Positions 9,041 through 19,229 are shown, counted from the stretch's first letter. The stretch: 64,000 bases of DNA from Prevotellaceae bacterium (GCA_020636675.1 JACJXK010000006.1:30019-94018), one strand, 5' to 3'. Numbers and translations: made by a program. The notes: a model not told the origin generated them from the sequence alone.

Positions 9041-9892
9041 TCACCACAATTCAGCATCCTGAAGAACGGTATTTTCTGTCTGTTTTAGGTTCCAGTCCTC
9101 ATAACGGAAGGACGCCTCGACGACAGACTCCACCTCGTCCGGAAGATTGCAGAAGAAATCTATCCCAGTCAAAGCCTCAACAGCATCTATACTAACTGCA
9201 TAATATTCGACCGAAGCCGACTCCGCACGGTTGGGCATGACAAACCCGACTCCTTCATCTCTGTTTTTTCTTTTACGGAGAATAACTTTATAGAAAGCAG
9301 AAGGGACAACCACCCTATTCCGTCCTATGGTCCGTTCCGTGCTTTTAACAACAGGACCGCATACGATATAAATGCCAGATCCGCCCTGTTGCTTAGCCCA
9401 ACCACGACACCTCCGCTCCAACCTTTCCCAACAACCGTTATTCAGATTTTTATCTTGCGGACAGATATTTGTAAAATAGAAGCTAGACTTCATCGCGCAC
9501 GCGTCCCACTTCATATCGGCAGCCGGAGCCAGATGACCCCGACAGAAACCAGAACCCGAATAATCGGCAGATGTGGCACCTTTAGGAACTTCCGGATCCG
9601 GAAGAAAAGCATAATTACGACGTTTCTCCTCGCCTTGTGTCTCCTCTGCCGTCAGCTCATAAGCCACCCAATTTGCCAAAAGCCAACGGTCATTATAGGA
9701 CAGGTTAAATCCACAATGGGAAACCAGACGTTCGTTGGCAGAACACCCCAACCGGGGCAACTCCATCAATGTAGTGTCAAAAGGTATCTTTTGAACCACA
9801 ACAGATTCATTACGCATCCGCGGACTTCTACAAGAGAAGCAACAAACACAACAAACAAGGAACAACACACAGTACAAAATTCGACCTATCAT
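9041..9892 (-). CDS. DNA/RNA non-specific endonuclease, predicted lipoprotein
   Basis: A 283-residue secreted nuclease of the beta-beta-alpha-Me (NUC1) superfamily. The N-terminus is a hydrophobic cysteine-rich signal sequence ending in CFSC, which looks like a lipobox, so it is probably anchored in the outer membrane or periplasm. The active-site block is GSGFCRGHLAPAADMKWD with the general-base His, followed by NICPQDKNLNNGCWERLE carrying the metal-binding Asn. The usual DRGH reads CRGH here. It converges with the phosphatase gene (37-bp gap) and is monocistronic. Confidence 0.92.
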   Translation of the reverse strand: MIGRILYCVLFLVCCVCCFSCRSPRMRNESVVVQKIPFDTTLMELPRLGCSANERLVSHCGFNLSYNDRWLLANWVAYELTAEETQGEEKRRNYAFLPDPEVPKGATSADYSGSGFCRGHLAPAADMKWDACAMKSSFYFTNICPQDKNLNNGCWERLERRCRGWAKQQGGSGIYIVCGPVVKSTERTIGRNRVVVPSAFYKVILRKRKNRDEGVGFVMPNRAESASVEYYAVSIDAVEALTGIDFFCNLPDEVESVVEASFRYEDWNLKQTENTVLQDAELW

Positions 9893-9973
9893 ATCTCACA
9901 TTATTTTAATAATCAGAAAAAAAACACCACAACTGCAGAAAACTAGAATTTAATTCCACATCTGCATATTTCA

Positions 9974-9981
9974 CAAAAATA
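9974..9981 (-). promoter_or_regulatory. Candidate -7 box for the nuclease gene
   Basis: On the minus strand this reads TATTTTTG (TAnnTTTG), 81 bases upstream of the nuclease ATG. No clear -33 TTTG is seen at the expected spacing. Confidence 0.4.
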
Positions 9982-10044
9982 AAAAGATTCCAACACAACT
10001 TCACGAGTATGGTTAAGAGTTTTTCTTTTTAATATACAAAGGCC

Positions 10045-10083
10045 TTTGATCTTTTAAATAAAAATGATATTTTTGTATATTTG
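10045..10083 (+). promoter_or_regulatory. Bacteroidota promoter of the first T9SS cargo gene
   Basis: TTTG at 10045-10048 is followed after exactly 19 bases by TATTTTTG (10068-10075), a complete -33/-7 pair. A second -7 match, TATATTTG (10076-10083), lies directly behind it. Transcription would start near 10082 or 10090, leaving a leader of roughly 140-150 bases before the ATG at 10232. Confidence 0.7.
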
Positions 10084-10231
10084 ACTGCTTTTCCTACACT
10101 TATTTTAACAAGAAGAATGGATTCCGAACTGTTCAGTACGTTTTTCTTTGAAGTATAATAAAAGGGAAGGGCATGCTTCATCGTTAGTTCTGTTCTTTAC
10201 ATTTCACCCTCTTTTCAACAACACAAACGCA

Positions 10232-13200
10232 ATGACCAAACAGATAACATCTCTATTATTAGTAGCATTTTTCGTATGCACATCCCATCTCCATGCTCAA
10301 AACGAAGACACACCAAATCTTAGTTTCGACAATGGAGACTTCAGCAACTGGACCCTTTATACTGGCGGTTACTACTATGACGACAATGCGGGAATATACA
10401 CCTACGATTGGGAAGAAACGAACACGACTCCCAATATCAAATTAATGAACAGCGTGGAGACTCCAGACCCTATCGTATCTTGCAGCAACATGAATACAGT
10501 ACCAGAAGGAGCCTCTCTCGTAGCCAGGATAGGGATTCCTCTGGAGGCAGAGAATATGCCTCACTCCAACTATTGTGTGGAAAGAGCCGCCGCATACAAA
10601 GCCATGGCAGAAAGGATGACCTATACCTTTACTGTAACGGAAAAAACAACATTATTTTCTTACCGGTTCGCCACCGTCCTTCACGTTCCGGAAGGAGAAA
10701 ACGCAGGAGTGCATAAAGGCGGGCAATACCCCACCTTCTCCATTGCTGTCAATGTGGTAGACCCCAGTTCGGGAACGGAAGCCATCATGCCTTGTGGCAC
10801 ATACGAAGCAAAAGCAGACGATGCGAATTCAGGACTAACAAGGAACAGTAGCTCCTGCGCCTCTTCGGAAGCAGGAAATCAGGCAGGCGAATATGTCTAT
10901 AGGAACTGGACCTCTGCCAGCTACGACCTCCGAAACCACATAGGGAAAACCGTCACCATAGATGTCCGTACGCACGACTGCCTGCTAGACCTTAGCGCCA
11001 GCGGATGCAGCAAAAACATTCCACACATAACAAACTGCGCCGGCGGACATGAGGCCTACGGTTATATATATGCACAAACGCGAAAATTGGAACTTATCTC
11101 CAAAAACTGCGGCGAGTCAGACCCTATCATAGAAGCTCCGAAGGGATTCTCCGCATACAGATGGTACCGATCGGACGGCAAACCGATTACAGTTCCCGAT
11201 TCAGAAGAGCCATGGATAGCCATTGTAGAGAGAGCGAGCATGAACGATGGCGTCACCTATTTCTGCGAAGTATCCAGTGACATGACAGGATGCTCCGCCA
11301 TCACACTATCCACAGATTTGGAATCAATCTCCATACACCCCAAGTTCTCCGAGACAGACTCTTGTAGCGGACTAATAAAGTTTCAAGAGCAGACCTCCAT
11401 CACCGGAGACACCATCTCCTACTACAAATGGAGTTTCGGAGACGGGAAATTCTCCACGGAGAAAAATCCGAAACATTTCTACGAAAATCCAGGCACTTAC
11501 GATGTTACGCTAAAAATCATCTCCCATCTAGGATGTGAAGATTCCATCACCCAGCAAGTTATCGTCCCCTACTTTCCTAAATTAAACATCGATGGAAAGA
11601 CAAAACTATGTTACGGCGACGAGCTTGTACTCACCGTACTGGAAGCGGAGATAGGCAGCCAATTCGAGTGGAGCACCGGCAACACAAACCAAACCCTGCG
11701 GGATACGGCAAAGACAAGTCAGAAATATACCGTCAAAGTAACAGACCCACACTCCTGCACTTACGAAACCAGCATCTACGTATCCGTATATCCCGTTCCT
11801 GAAGTACTCGTGAAGGGAGACTCCACCGTCTGTCCCAACGACTCCGTGACACTAACCGCCTACAATGCGGTCAAATACCTTTGGAATACAGGCATCGATA
11901 GTAGTTCGATCACAGTACACCCTATTTCCTCATCCACCTACACGGTAACGGGCATCGCATCCAATGGATGCAAAAGTTCGAAGTCACACAAGGTAAGAGT
12001 GCTACCCACCCCAGAAATCAGCATCAAAGGACCTGACGAAATCTGCAAAGGAGACGCAGTTACCCTCACCGCAGAAGGAGGAGAAACATACAGATGGAGT
12101 TCCGAAAATTGGAGCAACGAATATGACGGCACGGACTTGTTCGTATCGCCTGACAGCAGCACACGCTATAATGTCACCGGCATAGACAAAAACAAATGCG
12201 TTTCAATGGCAACCAAACTGGTCATTGTAAAAAGCAATCCGGAAGTAATGATAGAAGGAGACTCTATTGTATGCCAAGGCGCACTCATGCGACTGAACGC
12301 CATCGGCGCCACCTCCTACAAATGGAGCGACAACACCGAAAAAAACTCGTTTTCAAAAGTCATGGACTATGACATAACCATATCCGTAGAAGGAACTAGC
12401 AACGGATGCTCAAGCAAAGCCGAACGATTCGTCAAAATGAAACAGGCACCATCCGTTTGGGTGGACGGGATTACAGATATTTGTTTCAATGACAGCCTCC
12501 ACCTAATAGCCAAGGGAGCTGAGAAATATAAATGGGACAACGGGCCAACCACCGCAGAGATGGACGCCCAACCAAAAATATCATCCAAATATCAAGTGAC
12601 AGGAACCGGCAGCAACGGATGCACAAGCTCCGTTCTGACAGAGGTAACCGTATTCAATCTACCCAAAATAAGCACCAGCGGCGATATGGCCGTATGCGAA
12701 AACACGCAGGCCAACCTCCATGCTAGCGGAGATGCGACCATTTACTATTGGGAAGGCAGCAACCTAGGTGCAGACTACTCTCCCATCGTTGCCAAAGACA
12801 CTATCTTTCATGTAGAAGGAATAGACACCAACGGATGTAGCAACACGGCATCCATAAAGGTCAAAGCCATTCCTTATCCTACCGTCAGCATAACAGGAGA
12901 CTCTTCCGTATGCTACGGCACATTCCATAATCTGGTGGCAAAAGGCGCGGCCACCTACCTATGGGACAATGGTCCAAGCACCGCCTCCTTCGGCATAACT
13001 CCAACCGAAAGCATGACCTACAACGTAACAGGAACGTTGAATGGTTGCTCCTCCAACGCATCATTCTTCGTTGAGGTATTGCAACTTCCAACCATCTGGG
13101 CAGAAGGCACCACGGAGATATGCCACGGAGACTCCCTATACCTTGTAGCCAAAGGAGCCACCAAATACAACTGGGGCGAAGGCACATTCACGGACACCCT

Positions 13201-14722
13201 AAGGTCTCTGCCTTTCTCCACCACCACATACAGACTGACGGGAACAGACAACAACAACTGCTCCAACCAAATAGACGTTCCCATCACTATACTCCAAAAA
13301 CCAAATATAAGCATCAGCGGAGAGCAGATGGTATGCGTCAACACGCCTGCCAACCTCACAGCATCCGAAGGATGCGAACTATACGTATGGAACAACGGCA
13401 ATTCAGGGATCAACATCCAACCCATCATCACAAAAAAAGACACATTCACGGTAATCGGAACAGACCAACACGGATGCAGGAACAAGGCGTCCATCACGAT
13501 AACACCAATAGACCCACCCGTGTTATCCGTACTAGGAGACACTATTGTATGCTTAGGCAAATCCGTAACGCTCGTCGGACAAGGAGCTTCCAGTTTCTTG
13601 TGGCCAGACGGCTCTACATCTGCAAGCTACACCATAACGCCGGAAGCCAACATGGCCTTCTTTATGGAGGGAACTGCACAGAAATGCACCTCCACCAAAG
13701 AGATACATATTTACATAAAGCTGCCACCTAACGTTTTGATATCCGGAGAGAAAAGTATATGTCCGGGAGAAAATTTCTCCATCACGGCCACTGGAGCAAA
13801 AGAATACAAATGGAACACTGGAGACAAAACCGCATCCATATCCTATGCTCCACAGACAAACACGACCTACACGGTCATCGGCTACGACTCCATAGGATGC
13901 AGTTCTCAAAGCGACTACGAAGTGACAGTGTACAACCGTCCGAAAATAGAAATAAACATGAGTCAAAGAGCCGGATGCCAGAACACCAAAGACACCGTAC
14001 ATTTGGAAGCTGCAGGAGGCATATTCTACACATGGAGCAGCATACCCTCTTGGCCCGAGCTAGCCGCCAATGTCAATTCCGAAAAGATGGAGATATACAT
14101 CAACGAAGCCACACAGATACAAATAAAAGGCGTAGACATAAACGGATGCGTAGGATATGACCAAATTGAGGCGAAGACACTTCCTCATCAAGAGTTTGCG
14201 TTTCAGATCGAGCCTAACCTAATCGAGCCATCTAACCCTTCCGTCATCTTCAAGGGCAACCTGCCTGCCAATGCGGAATGGCACTGGTCTCCAGAACTCG
14301 GACAAGACGAGATAACGGGCAAAAGCATCAAGTACAGCTACAACACAAACAACATCGGAGATTCCGTCACCGTCACTGTCAGAGCCATTGACTCGAACGG
14401 ATGCGAATATGTCGGAGAAGATGTCGTTTATGTATGGAAGCCGTTTTGGGCTCCATCGGCCTTCACTCCCAATTCTGACGAGAAGAACGAAAAATTCCGT
14501 TTCTTCGGCGGAAAACATGTCGACGACTTTACTTTTATTATATATAACCGTCTGGGACAGATCGTATTTGAAGGGAAAAGCATAGACGACGAATGGGACG
14601 GGACATACAAAAACGAGCCTTGCCCTATCGGCGTTTATGGTTGGGCAGTACAATACAGAAGCAGATATAAAGGCATCGACAAAAAAGGAGAAGAGAGAGG
14701 TTATTTTTCGATTTTAAAATGA
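10232..14722 (+). CDS. Giant Ig/PKD-repeat surface protein with gliding-motility (type B) C-terminal domain
   Basis: A 1496-residue secreted protein. The ATG at 10232 gives a clean signal peptide (SLLLVAFFVCTSHLHAQ); the longer frame from 10148 would bury it. After the signal comes a ~390-residue domain rich in cysteine (FSNWTLYTGGYYY onwards), then a PKD domain (YYKWSFGDG...NPGTYDVTLKI), then about eleven Ig-like repeats of ~80 residues, each opening with a G-D-x-x-V/I-C-x-G/N-D core and containing Y-x-W. The last ~90 residues (PSAFTPNSDEKNEKF ... IYNRLGQIVFEG ... WDGTYKNEPCPIGVYGW) are a CHU_C-type sorting domain for the type IX secretion system. A PorP/SprF-like gene starts 6 bases after the stop, the usual partner of type B cargo. 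Binding target unknown. Confidence 0.92.
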   Translation: MTKQITSLLLVAFFVCTSHLHAQNEDTPNLSFDNGDFSNWTLYTGGYYYDDNAGIYTYDWEETNTTPNIKLMNSVETPDPIVSCSNMNTVPEGASLVARIGIPLEAENMPHSNYCVERAAAYKAMAERMTYTFTVTEKTTLFSYRFATVLHVPEGENAGVHKGGQYPTFSIAVNVVDPSSGTEAIMPCGTYEAKADDANSGLTRNSSSCASSEAGNQAGEYVYRNWTSASYDLRNHIGKTVTIDVRTHDCLLDLSASGCSKNIPHITNCAGGHEAYGYIYAQTRKLELISKNCGESDPIIEAPKGFSAYRWYRSDGKPITVPDSEEPWIAIVERASMNDGVTYFCEVSSDMTGCSAITLSTDLESISIHPKFSETDSCSGLIKFQEQTSITGDTISYYKWSFGDGKFSTEKNPKHFYENPGTYDVTLKIISHLGCEDSITQQVIVPYFPKLNIDGKTKLCYGDELVLTVLEAEIGSQFEWSTGNTNQTLRDTAKTSQKYTVKVTDPHSCTYETSIYVSVYPVPEVLVKGDSTVCPNDSVTLTAYNAVKYLWNTGIDSSSITVHPISSSTYTVTGIASNGCKSSKSHKVRVLPTPEISIKGPDEICKGDAVTLTAEGGETYRWSSENWSNEYDGTDLFVSPDSSTRYNVTGIDKNKCVSMATKLVIVKSNPEVMIEGDSIVCQGALMRLNAIGATSYKWSDNTEKNSFSKVMDYDITISVEGTSNGCSSKAERFVKMKQAPSVWVDGITDICFNDSLHLIAKGAEKYKWDNGPTTAEMDAQPKISSKYQVTGTGSNGCTSSVLTEVTVFNLPKISTSGDMAVCENTQANLHASGDATIYYWEGSNLGADYSPIVAKDTIFHVEGIDTNGCSNTASIKVKAIPYPTVSITGDSSVCYGTFHNLVAKGAATYLWDNGPSTASFGITPTESMTYNVTGTLNGCSSNASFFVEVLQLPTIWAEGTTEICHGDSLYLVAKGATKYNWGEGTFTDTLRSLPFSTTTYRLTGTDNNNCSNQIDVPITILQKPNISISGEQMVCVNTPANLTASEGCELYVWNNGNSGINIQPIITKKDTFTVIGTDQHGCRNKASITITPIDPPVLSVLGDTIVCLGKSVTLVGQGASSFLWPDGSTSASYTITPEANMAFFMEGTAQKCTSTKEIHIYIKLPPNVLISGEKSICPGENFSITATGAKEYKWNTGDKTASISYAPQTNTTYTVIGYDSIGCSSQSDYEVTVYNRPKIEINMSQRAGCQNTKDTVHLEAAGGIFYTWSSIPSWPELAANVNSEKMEIYINEATQIQIKGVDINGCVGYDQIEAKTLPHQEFAFQIEPNLIEPSNPSVIFKGNLPANAEWHWSPELGQDEITGKSIKYSYNTNNIGDSVTVTVRAIDSNGCEYVGEDVVYVWKPFWAPSAFTPNSDEKNEKFRFFGGKHVDDFTFIIYNRLGQIVFEGKSIDDEWDGTYKNEPCPIGVYGWAVQYRSRYKGIDKKGEERGYFSILK

Positions 14723-14728
14723 TGAGTC

Positions 14729-15709
14729 ATGATGAGGAAGTTATTTTTCGCAATATTAGGATTAATTGGAGCATTTGCCACAAGTGCCCAGGATTACACA
14801 TTCTCGAACCACAACATCGTCCCGTTCAGCCTAAATCCATCATTGGTAGGTAACGCCAACGCCATCAGGCTAGGACTAAACTACAGGAGACAATGGCCCA
14901 CCCTGGGCAACTGCTACAATACGGTGAGAGTCTCCTACGACCAGAATTTTTATAAACGAATGTGCTCTCTCGGCGCATTCTATACCCATGACAACATGGC
15001 AAATGGGGACATACGAACCAATGAATTCGGCCTTATCTATGGACATACGATGCGGATATCTGACGGATATTTCATCCGACTAGGCGTACAGGCATCTCTT
15101 TTCTACAATCAATACGGAAAAGACTTCGAATTTGGGGACCAATACGACTGGGGTACAGGAGCCATTCTGCCACACACATCGGAGAACATGACAGAAAACG
15201 GATCCACTTCATTTTTGGACTTCTCGGCGGGAGGTGCTTTCATCATCGAAAATTGCCTCACCTTAGGTGGCTCCGTCTACCACATAGGAGAACCAGAAAA
15301 TGGCATCTTCGAAAGCAAAGACAATATTCTATCCCGCCGTTTTGTAGGCCACGCCAACTACGTGCTCGACTTAGAATCAACCAACGGGTTATGGGGAAGA
15401 CGCGAGATGTCGGACAAATATCTTTTCATAAACGCAGCCTACCAAAAGCAACACAACTTTGAGCTCGCCTATCTAGGAGCCGGCGTCATGCTATCGCCCA
15501 TCATCGGCGGAGTTTCCATCAAAAGCGACATGGAGGCGGTCAATACAATCTCTTTCCTTCTCGGCGGGACATACAAGGGACTGCAAGCCTATTACGTCTA
15601 CGATCTTTTTACTTCCAGCAAAAAAAATGGATCTTGGTCTCACGAAATCTCAATTATTTACATTATCCAGAAACACGAGAAATATCCATGTCCGGTTGTC
15701 TATTGGTAA
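14729..15709 (+). CDS. PorP/SprF family outer-membrane protein
   Basis: A 326-residue protein with a signal peptide (LFFAILGLIGAFATSAQ) followed by the PorP/SprF opening DYTFSNHNIVPFSLNPSLVGNANAIRLGLNYRRQWP and predicted beta-strand repeats. PorP/SprF proteins are T9SS-associated outer-membrane barrels. The many paralogues paired with type B cargo are thought to help secretion or surface attachment of that cargo. Its gene directly follows the cargo gene (6-bp gap), so the two almost certainly form one operon. The start could also be the second ATG at 14732. Confidence 0.92.
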   Translation: MMRKLFFAILGLIGAFATSAQDYTFSNHNIVPFSLNPSLVGNANAIRLGLNYRRQWPTLGNCYNTVRVSYDQNFYKRMCSLGAFYTHDNMANGDIRTNEFGLIYGHTMRISDGYFIRLGVQASLFYNQYGKDFEFGDQYDWGTGAILPHTSENMTENGSTSFLDFSAGGAFIIENCLTLGGSVYHIGEPENGIFESKDNILSRRFVGHANYVLDLESTNGLWGRREMSDKYLFINAAYQKQHNFELAYLGAGVMLSPIIGGVSIKSDMEAVNTISFLLGGTYKGLQAYYVYDLFTSSKKNGSWSHEISIIYIIQKHEKYPCPVVYW

Positions 15710-15717
15710 AAAGCACC

Positions 15718-15765
15718 AATATACGCCTTCCCTTTTGCGATTTTTATGGGTGTATATTAATTTTT
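15718..15765 (+). terminator. Possible terminator after the first cargo/PorP pair
   Basis: AATATAC/GTATATT arms (15718-15727 with 15748-15758, one internal mismatch) enclose a 20-base loop and are followed by AATTTTT. The long loop makes this a weak call. Confidence 0.4.
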
Positions 15766-15792
15766 AATTGCTCATTTTTAAGGAAGTCGTCG

Positions 15793-15800
15793 TATCTTTG
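15793..15800 (+). promoter_or_regulatory. -7 box immediately before uvrA
   Basis: TATCTTTG fits TAnnTTTG and ends 5 bases before the uvrA ATG. With the usual 6-8 base distance to the start site, the transcript would begin at or next to the ATG (leaderless). A recognisable TTTG -33 element is not at the normal distance. Confidence 0.5.
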
Positions 15801-15805
15801 CAGAC

Positions 15806-18619
15806 ATGGCAAGTCAGGGAGAAATAATCATAAAAAGAGCTCGTGTCCACAATCTGAAGGACATAGACATCACGATTCCAAGAAACAAATTGGTCGTCAT
15901 CACAGGTTTGTCCGGTTCCGGAAAATCATCATTGGCATTCGACACACTCTACGCCGAAGGCCAACGCCGTTACGTAGAAAGCCTTTCCGCCTATGCACGT
16001 CAATTTTTAGGAAGGATGAGCAAACCGGAGGTAGACTACATCAAGGGCATTCCGCCGGCAATTGCCATAGAACAGAAGGTTAGCACACGCAACCCACGAT
16101 CAACAGTAGGCACCTCGACAGAGATTTATGAATATCTGAAACTACTCTTTTCAAGGATAGGGAAAACTTATTCTCCCGTCTCGGGAGACAGAGTCAAGAA
16201 ACACCAGGTCAGCAACGTGGTAGACTACATCTACTCATTTTCCGAAAAGACAAGAGGAAGCATCGTCACAGACATTATTCCTTCAGAAGACAGAACCATA
16301 AAACAGCAGTTGGAGACTCTGAAAATGCAAGGATTCAGTCGAGTAGAGTTAAACGGCGAGTTCGAGAAACTAGAGGATGTCATCAACAACGAAGAGAAAT
16401 GCGAAGAATCAAAAAAGGGAATATCGCTTGTCATTGACCGGTTTTCGGTTGAAAACGACGAGGACACACGCAGCAGAATAAGCGATTCCGTACAAACAGC
16501 ATTTTTGGAAGGGAAAGGTGCCTGCAAGATAAAAATATACAACTCCGACAAAACCACGACAGAAACGCCGTTTTCCAACCGATTTGAGGCCGATGGTTTG
16601 ACATTTGACGAGCCAAACGATCTTATGTTCAGCTTCAACAGCCCATACGGAGCGTGTCCTGAATGTGAAGGGTTCGGAAAGATAATCGGGATAGATGAAG
16701 ACCTGGTCGTTCCTGACAAATCATTGTCCGTGTATGACGGTGCTGTAGTCTGCTGGAGAGGAGAGAAAATGGCAGAATGGCTGTTTGACTTCATCGAGAA
16801 AGCCGGAAAAGCAAAGTTTCCCATACACACTCCTTATTTCCAGCTTTCAAAAGAAGAGAAATTCCTTTTATGGAAAGGGAACAAAACGATTAAGGGGATA
16901 GACGAATTTTTCAATTTCGTTCAAGAGAACCAATACAAAATACAATATAGGGTCATGCTTTCCAGATTCAGAGGGAAAACAACATGTCCGGCATGCAACG
17001 GCACTAGACTGAAGAAAGAGGCCAACTATGTCAAGATAAACGGAAAATCCATTACAGATCTAGTTCTAATGCCAATCGAAGAACTAAAAAAGTTCTTCGA
17101 CCAACTGACTCTTGAGGAACACGAACAAAAGATTGCGAAAAGACTCCTCACCGAAATAAAGAATCGCATTCAGTTTTTAACAGATGTAGGACTTAGCTAC
17201 CTCACTCTGAACCGAATGTCCAACACATTATCAGGAGGAGAGAGCCAACGTATCAACTTGGCCACATCACTGGGCAGCAGTCTTGTGGGTTCCCTGTACA
17301 TCTTGGACGAGCCAAGTATCGGACTGCATTCCAGAGATTCCGACCTCCTCATAAAAGTACTTAGGCAATTACAATCATTAGGCAATACGGTAGTAGTTGT
17401 CGAACATGACGAAGAGATTATGAGAGCCGCAGACTATCTGATAGACATAGGTCCGGAAGCAGGGCGGCTGGGTGGAAATGTCGTGTACCAAGGTCCGATC
17501 AACGAAGACATCCTCAACGGCAAAGACGCACCAACAAACAGCCATACATTTGATTATCTGACAGGAGTAGAGAAAATAGAGGTTCCAAGCATACGTCGGA
17601 AATGGAACAACTACATAGAGGTAACCGGAGTTAGGCAAAACAATCTGAAAGGCATAGACGTCAAATTCCCGCTGAACGTCATAACTGTAGTGACAGGAGT
17701 CAGCGGATCCGGAAAATCATCTTTAGTTAGAGACGTATTCTACTCTGCCATGAAAAAAAGGATGGGAGGTGTAGCAGAAAAGACAGGTCTGTTCTCCGAC
17801 ATCAAAGGAAGTTTCCATCTCGTACACGACATAGAGTTTGTAGATCAGAATCCTATAGGAAAGTCTTCAAGATCTAATCCTGTGACATACATGAAAGCCT
17901 ACGATGAGATTCGCAAACTATTTGCAGACCAACCTCTGTCTAAACAAATGGGTTACACCGCAGCTTACTTCTCCTTCAACGTAGAGGGTGGCCGCTGCGA
18001 AGAGTGTCAAGGAGAAGGTACTATCACCGTAGAAATGCAGTTCATGGCCGATTTGGTGCTACCTTGCGAAACTTGTCACGGCAAACGCTTCAAACAAGAC
18101 ATATTGGATGTCACCTACCGGGGGGCAAACATCTATGACGTTTTAGAGATGACGATCAATCAGGCCGTCGAATTCTTCGAACAAGGCACAGGTTCTATTG
18201 AAAAGAAAATAGTAAAGAAAATAAAGCCTCTGCAAGATGTGGGATTAGGATACGTCAAACTTGGGCAATCGTCCGACACTCTCTCAGGAGGAGAGAGTCA
18301 ACGCGTAAAGCTGGCAGCCATACTAAGCATGGAGAAGCCGGAACCAATGATCTTCATATTTGACGAACCCACCACAGGATTGCACTTCCATGACATCAAA
18401 ACGCTCATGAAAGCATTCAATGCATTAATCGCCTCCGGACATACCGTCATCATCATCGAACACAACATGGATGTGATAAAATGTGCGGACCACATCATCG
18501 ACATAGGTCCCGAAGGTGGAGAAAAAGGAGGAACCCTCGTATTTGCAGGAACACCAGAAGACCTCGTCAAATGCAAAGAATCCTACACCGGTAAATTCTT
18601 ATCGTCAAAACTGAACTAG
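15806..18619 (+). CDS. uvrA: Excinuclease ABC subunit A
   Basis: A 937-residue UvrA, the damage-recognition ATPase of nucleotide excision repair. It has two ABC modules: Walker A GLSGSGKSSLAF near residue 33 and GVSGSGKSSLV near 630, and LSGGESQR signatures near 475 and 826. The zinc modules are CPECEGFG...CPACNGTR (near 283-397) and CEECQGEG...CETCHGKR (near 730-757). No other plausible start exists between the -7 box and the conserved NLKDIDITIPRN segment. tsaC follows after 40 bases. Confidence 0.98.
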   Translation: MASQGEIIIKRARVHNLKDIDITIPRNKLVVITGLSGSGKSSLAFDTLYAEGQRRYVESLSAYARQFLGRMSKPEVDYIKGIPPAIAIEQKVSTRNPRSTVGTSTEIYEYLKLLFSRIGKTYSPVSGDRVKKHQVSNVVDYIYSFSEKTRGSIVTDIIPSEDRTIKQQLETLKMQGFSRVELNGEFEKLEDVINNEEKCEESKKGISLVIDRFSVENDEDTRSRISDSVQTAFLEGKGACKIKIYNSDKTTTETPFSNRFEADGLTFDEPNDLMFSFNSPYGACPECEGFGKIIGIDEDLVVPDKSLSVYDGAVVCWRGEKMAEWLFDFIEKAGKAKFPIHTPYFQLSKEEKFLLWKGNKTIKGIDEFFNFVQENQYKIQYRVMLSRFRGKTTCPACNGTRLKKEANYVKINGKSITDLVLMPIEELKKFFDQLTLEEHEQKIAKRLLTEIKNRIQFLTDVGLSYLTLNRMSNTLSGGESQRINLATSLGSSLVGSLYILDEPSIGLHSRDSDLLIKVLRQLQSLGNTVVVVEHDEEIMRAADYLIDIGPEAGRLGGNVVYQGPINEDILNGKDAPTNSHTFDYLTGVEKIEVPSIRRKWNNYIEVTGVRQNNLKGIDVKFPLNVITVVTGVSGSGKSSLVRDVFYSAMKKRMGGVAEKTGLFSDIKGSFHLVHDIEFVDQNPIGKSSRSNPVTYMKAYDEIRKLFADQPLSKQMGYTAAYFSFNVEGGRCEECQGEGTITVEMQFMADLVLPCETCHGKRFKQDILDVTYRGANIYDVLEMTINQAVEFFEQGTGSIEKKIVKKIKPLQDVGLGYVKLGQSSDTLSGGESQRVKLAAILSMEKPEPMIFIFDEPTTGLHFHDIKTLMKAFNALIASGHTVIIIEHNMDVIKCADHIIDIGPEGGEKGGTLVFAGTPEDLVKCKESYTGKFLSSKLN

Positions 18620-18659
18620 AATCAAGACAAATTCAGACAAACATTAAAAATTCAGACAA

Positions 18660-19229
18660 ATGGATCTGGAAGAAGATATAAAAAACGCAGTAAAAACATT
18701 AAAGGCAGGAGGCGTTATCCTTTACCCTACAGATACAATCTGGGGATTGGGATGTGACGCCACCAACGAGCAGGCAGTGAAACGGGTTTTCGAAATCAAG
18801 CAAAGGGAAGACTCGAAATCCATGTTGGTTTTAACCGACAACGCAGCAAAAATAGAACGATTGGCAACTGACGTTCCAGAAATAGCATGGAGTCTAATCG
18901 ACTTGGCCGACAAGCCTCTCACCATCATCTATTCCGGAGCAAAAAATTTAGCAGCCAATCTCATTGCCCAAGACGGCAGTGTAGGAATACGGGTAACCAA
19001 TGAAGAATTTTCGAAGAAACTTTGCGAAAGATTCCGTATGCCAATCGTATCTACTTCAGCTAACATCAGCGGACAACCAACTGCCTCCAATTTCAAAGAA
19101 ATCAGTGAAGAGATAAAGAGTGCCGTCGACTACATTGTCTCCTTTAGGCAAGATGACACGAGCAAAGCAAAACCCTCATCAATTATAAAACTGGATGCCG
19201 GTGGTGTCATAAAAATCATTCGGGAATAA
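18660..19229 (+). CDS. tsaC: L-threonylcarbamoyladenylate synthase (YrdC/Sua5 family)
   Basis: A 189-residue YrdC-domain protein that makes threonylcarbamoyl-AMP from threonine, bicarbonate and ATP for the t6A37 modification of ANN-decoding tRNAs. Family motifs: YPTDTIWGLGCDATNEQAVKRVFEIKQRE, SKSMLVL, the PLTIIYSGA strand, VGIRV and STSANISGQPT. It has single-domain (TsaC-like) length without the Sua5 extension. It lies 40 bases behind uvrA and before a strong terminator, so it is probably co-transcribed with uvrA. A duplicated ATTCAGACAAA occurs just before the ATG. Confidence 0.93.
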   Translation: MDLEEDIKNAVKTLKAGGVILYPTDTIWGLGCDATNEQAVKRVFEIKQREDSKSMLVLTDNAAKIERLATDVPEIAWSLIDLADKPLTIIYSGAKNLAANLIAQDGSVGIRVTNEEFSKKLCERFRMPIVSTSANISGQPTASNFKEISEEIKSAVDYIVSFRQDDTSKAKPSSIIKLDAGGVIKIIRE

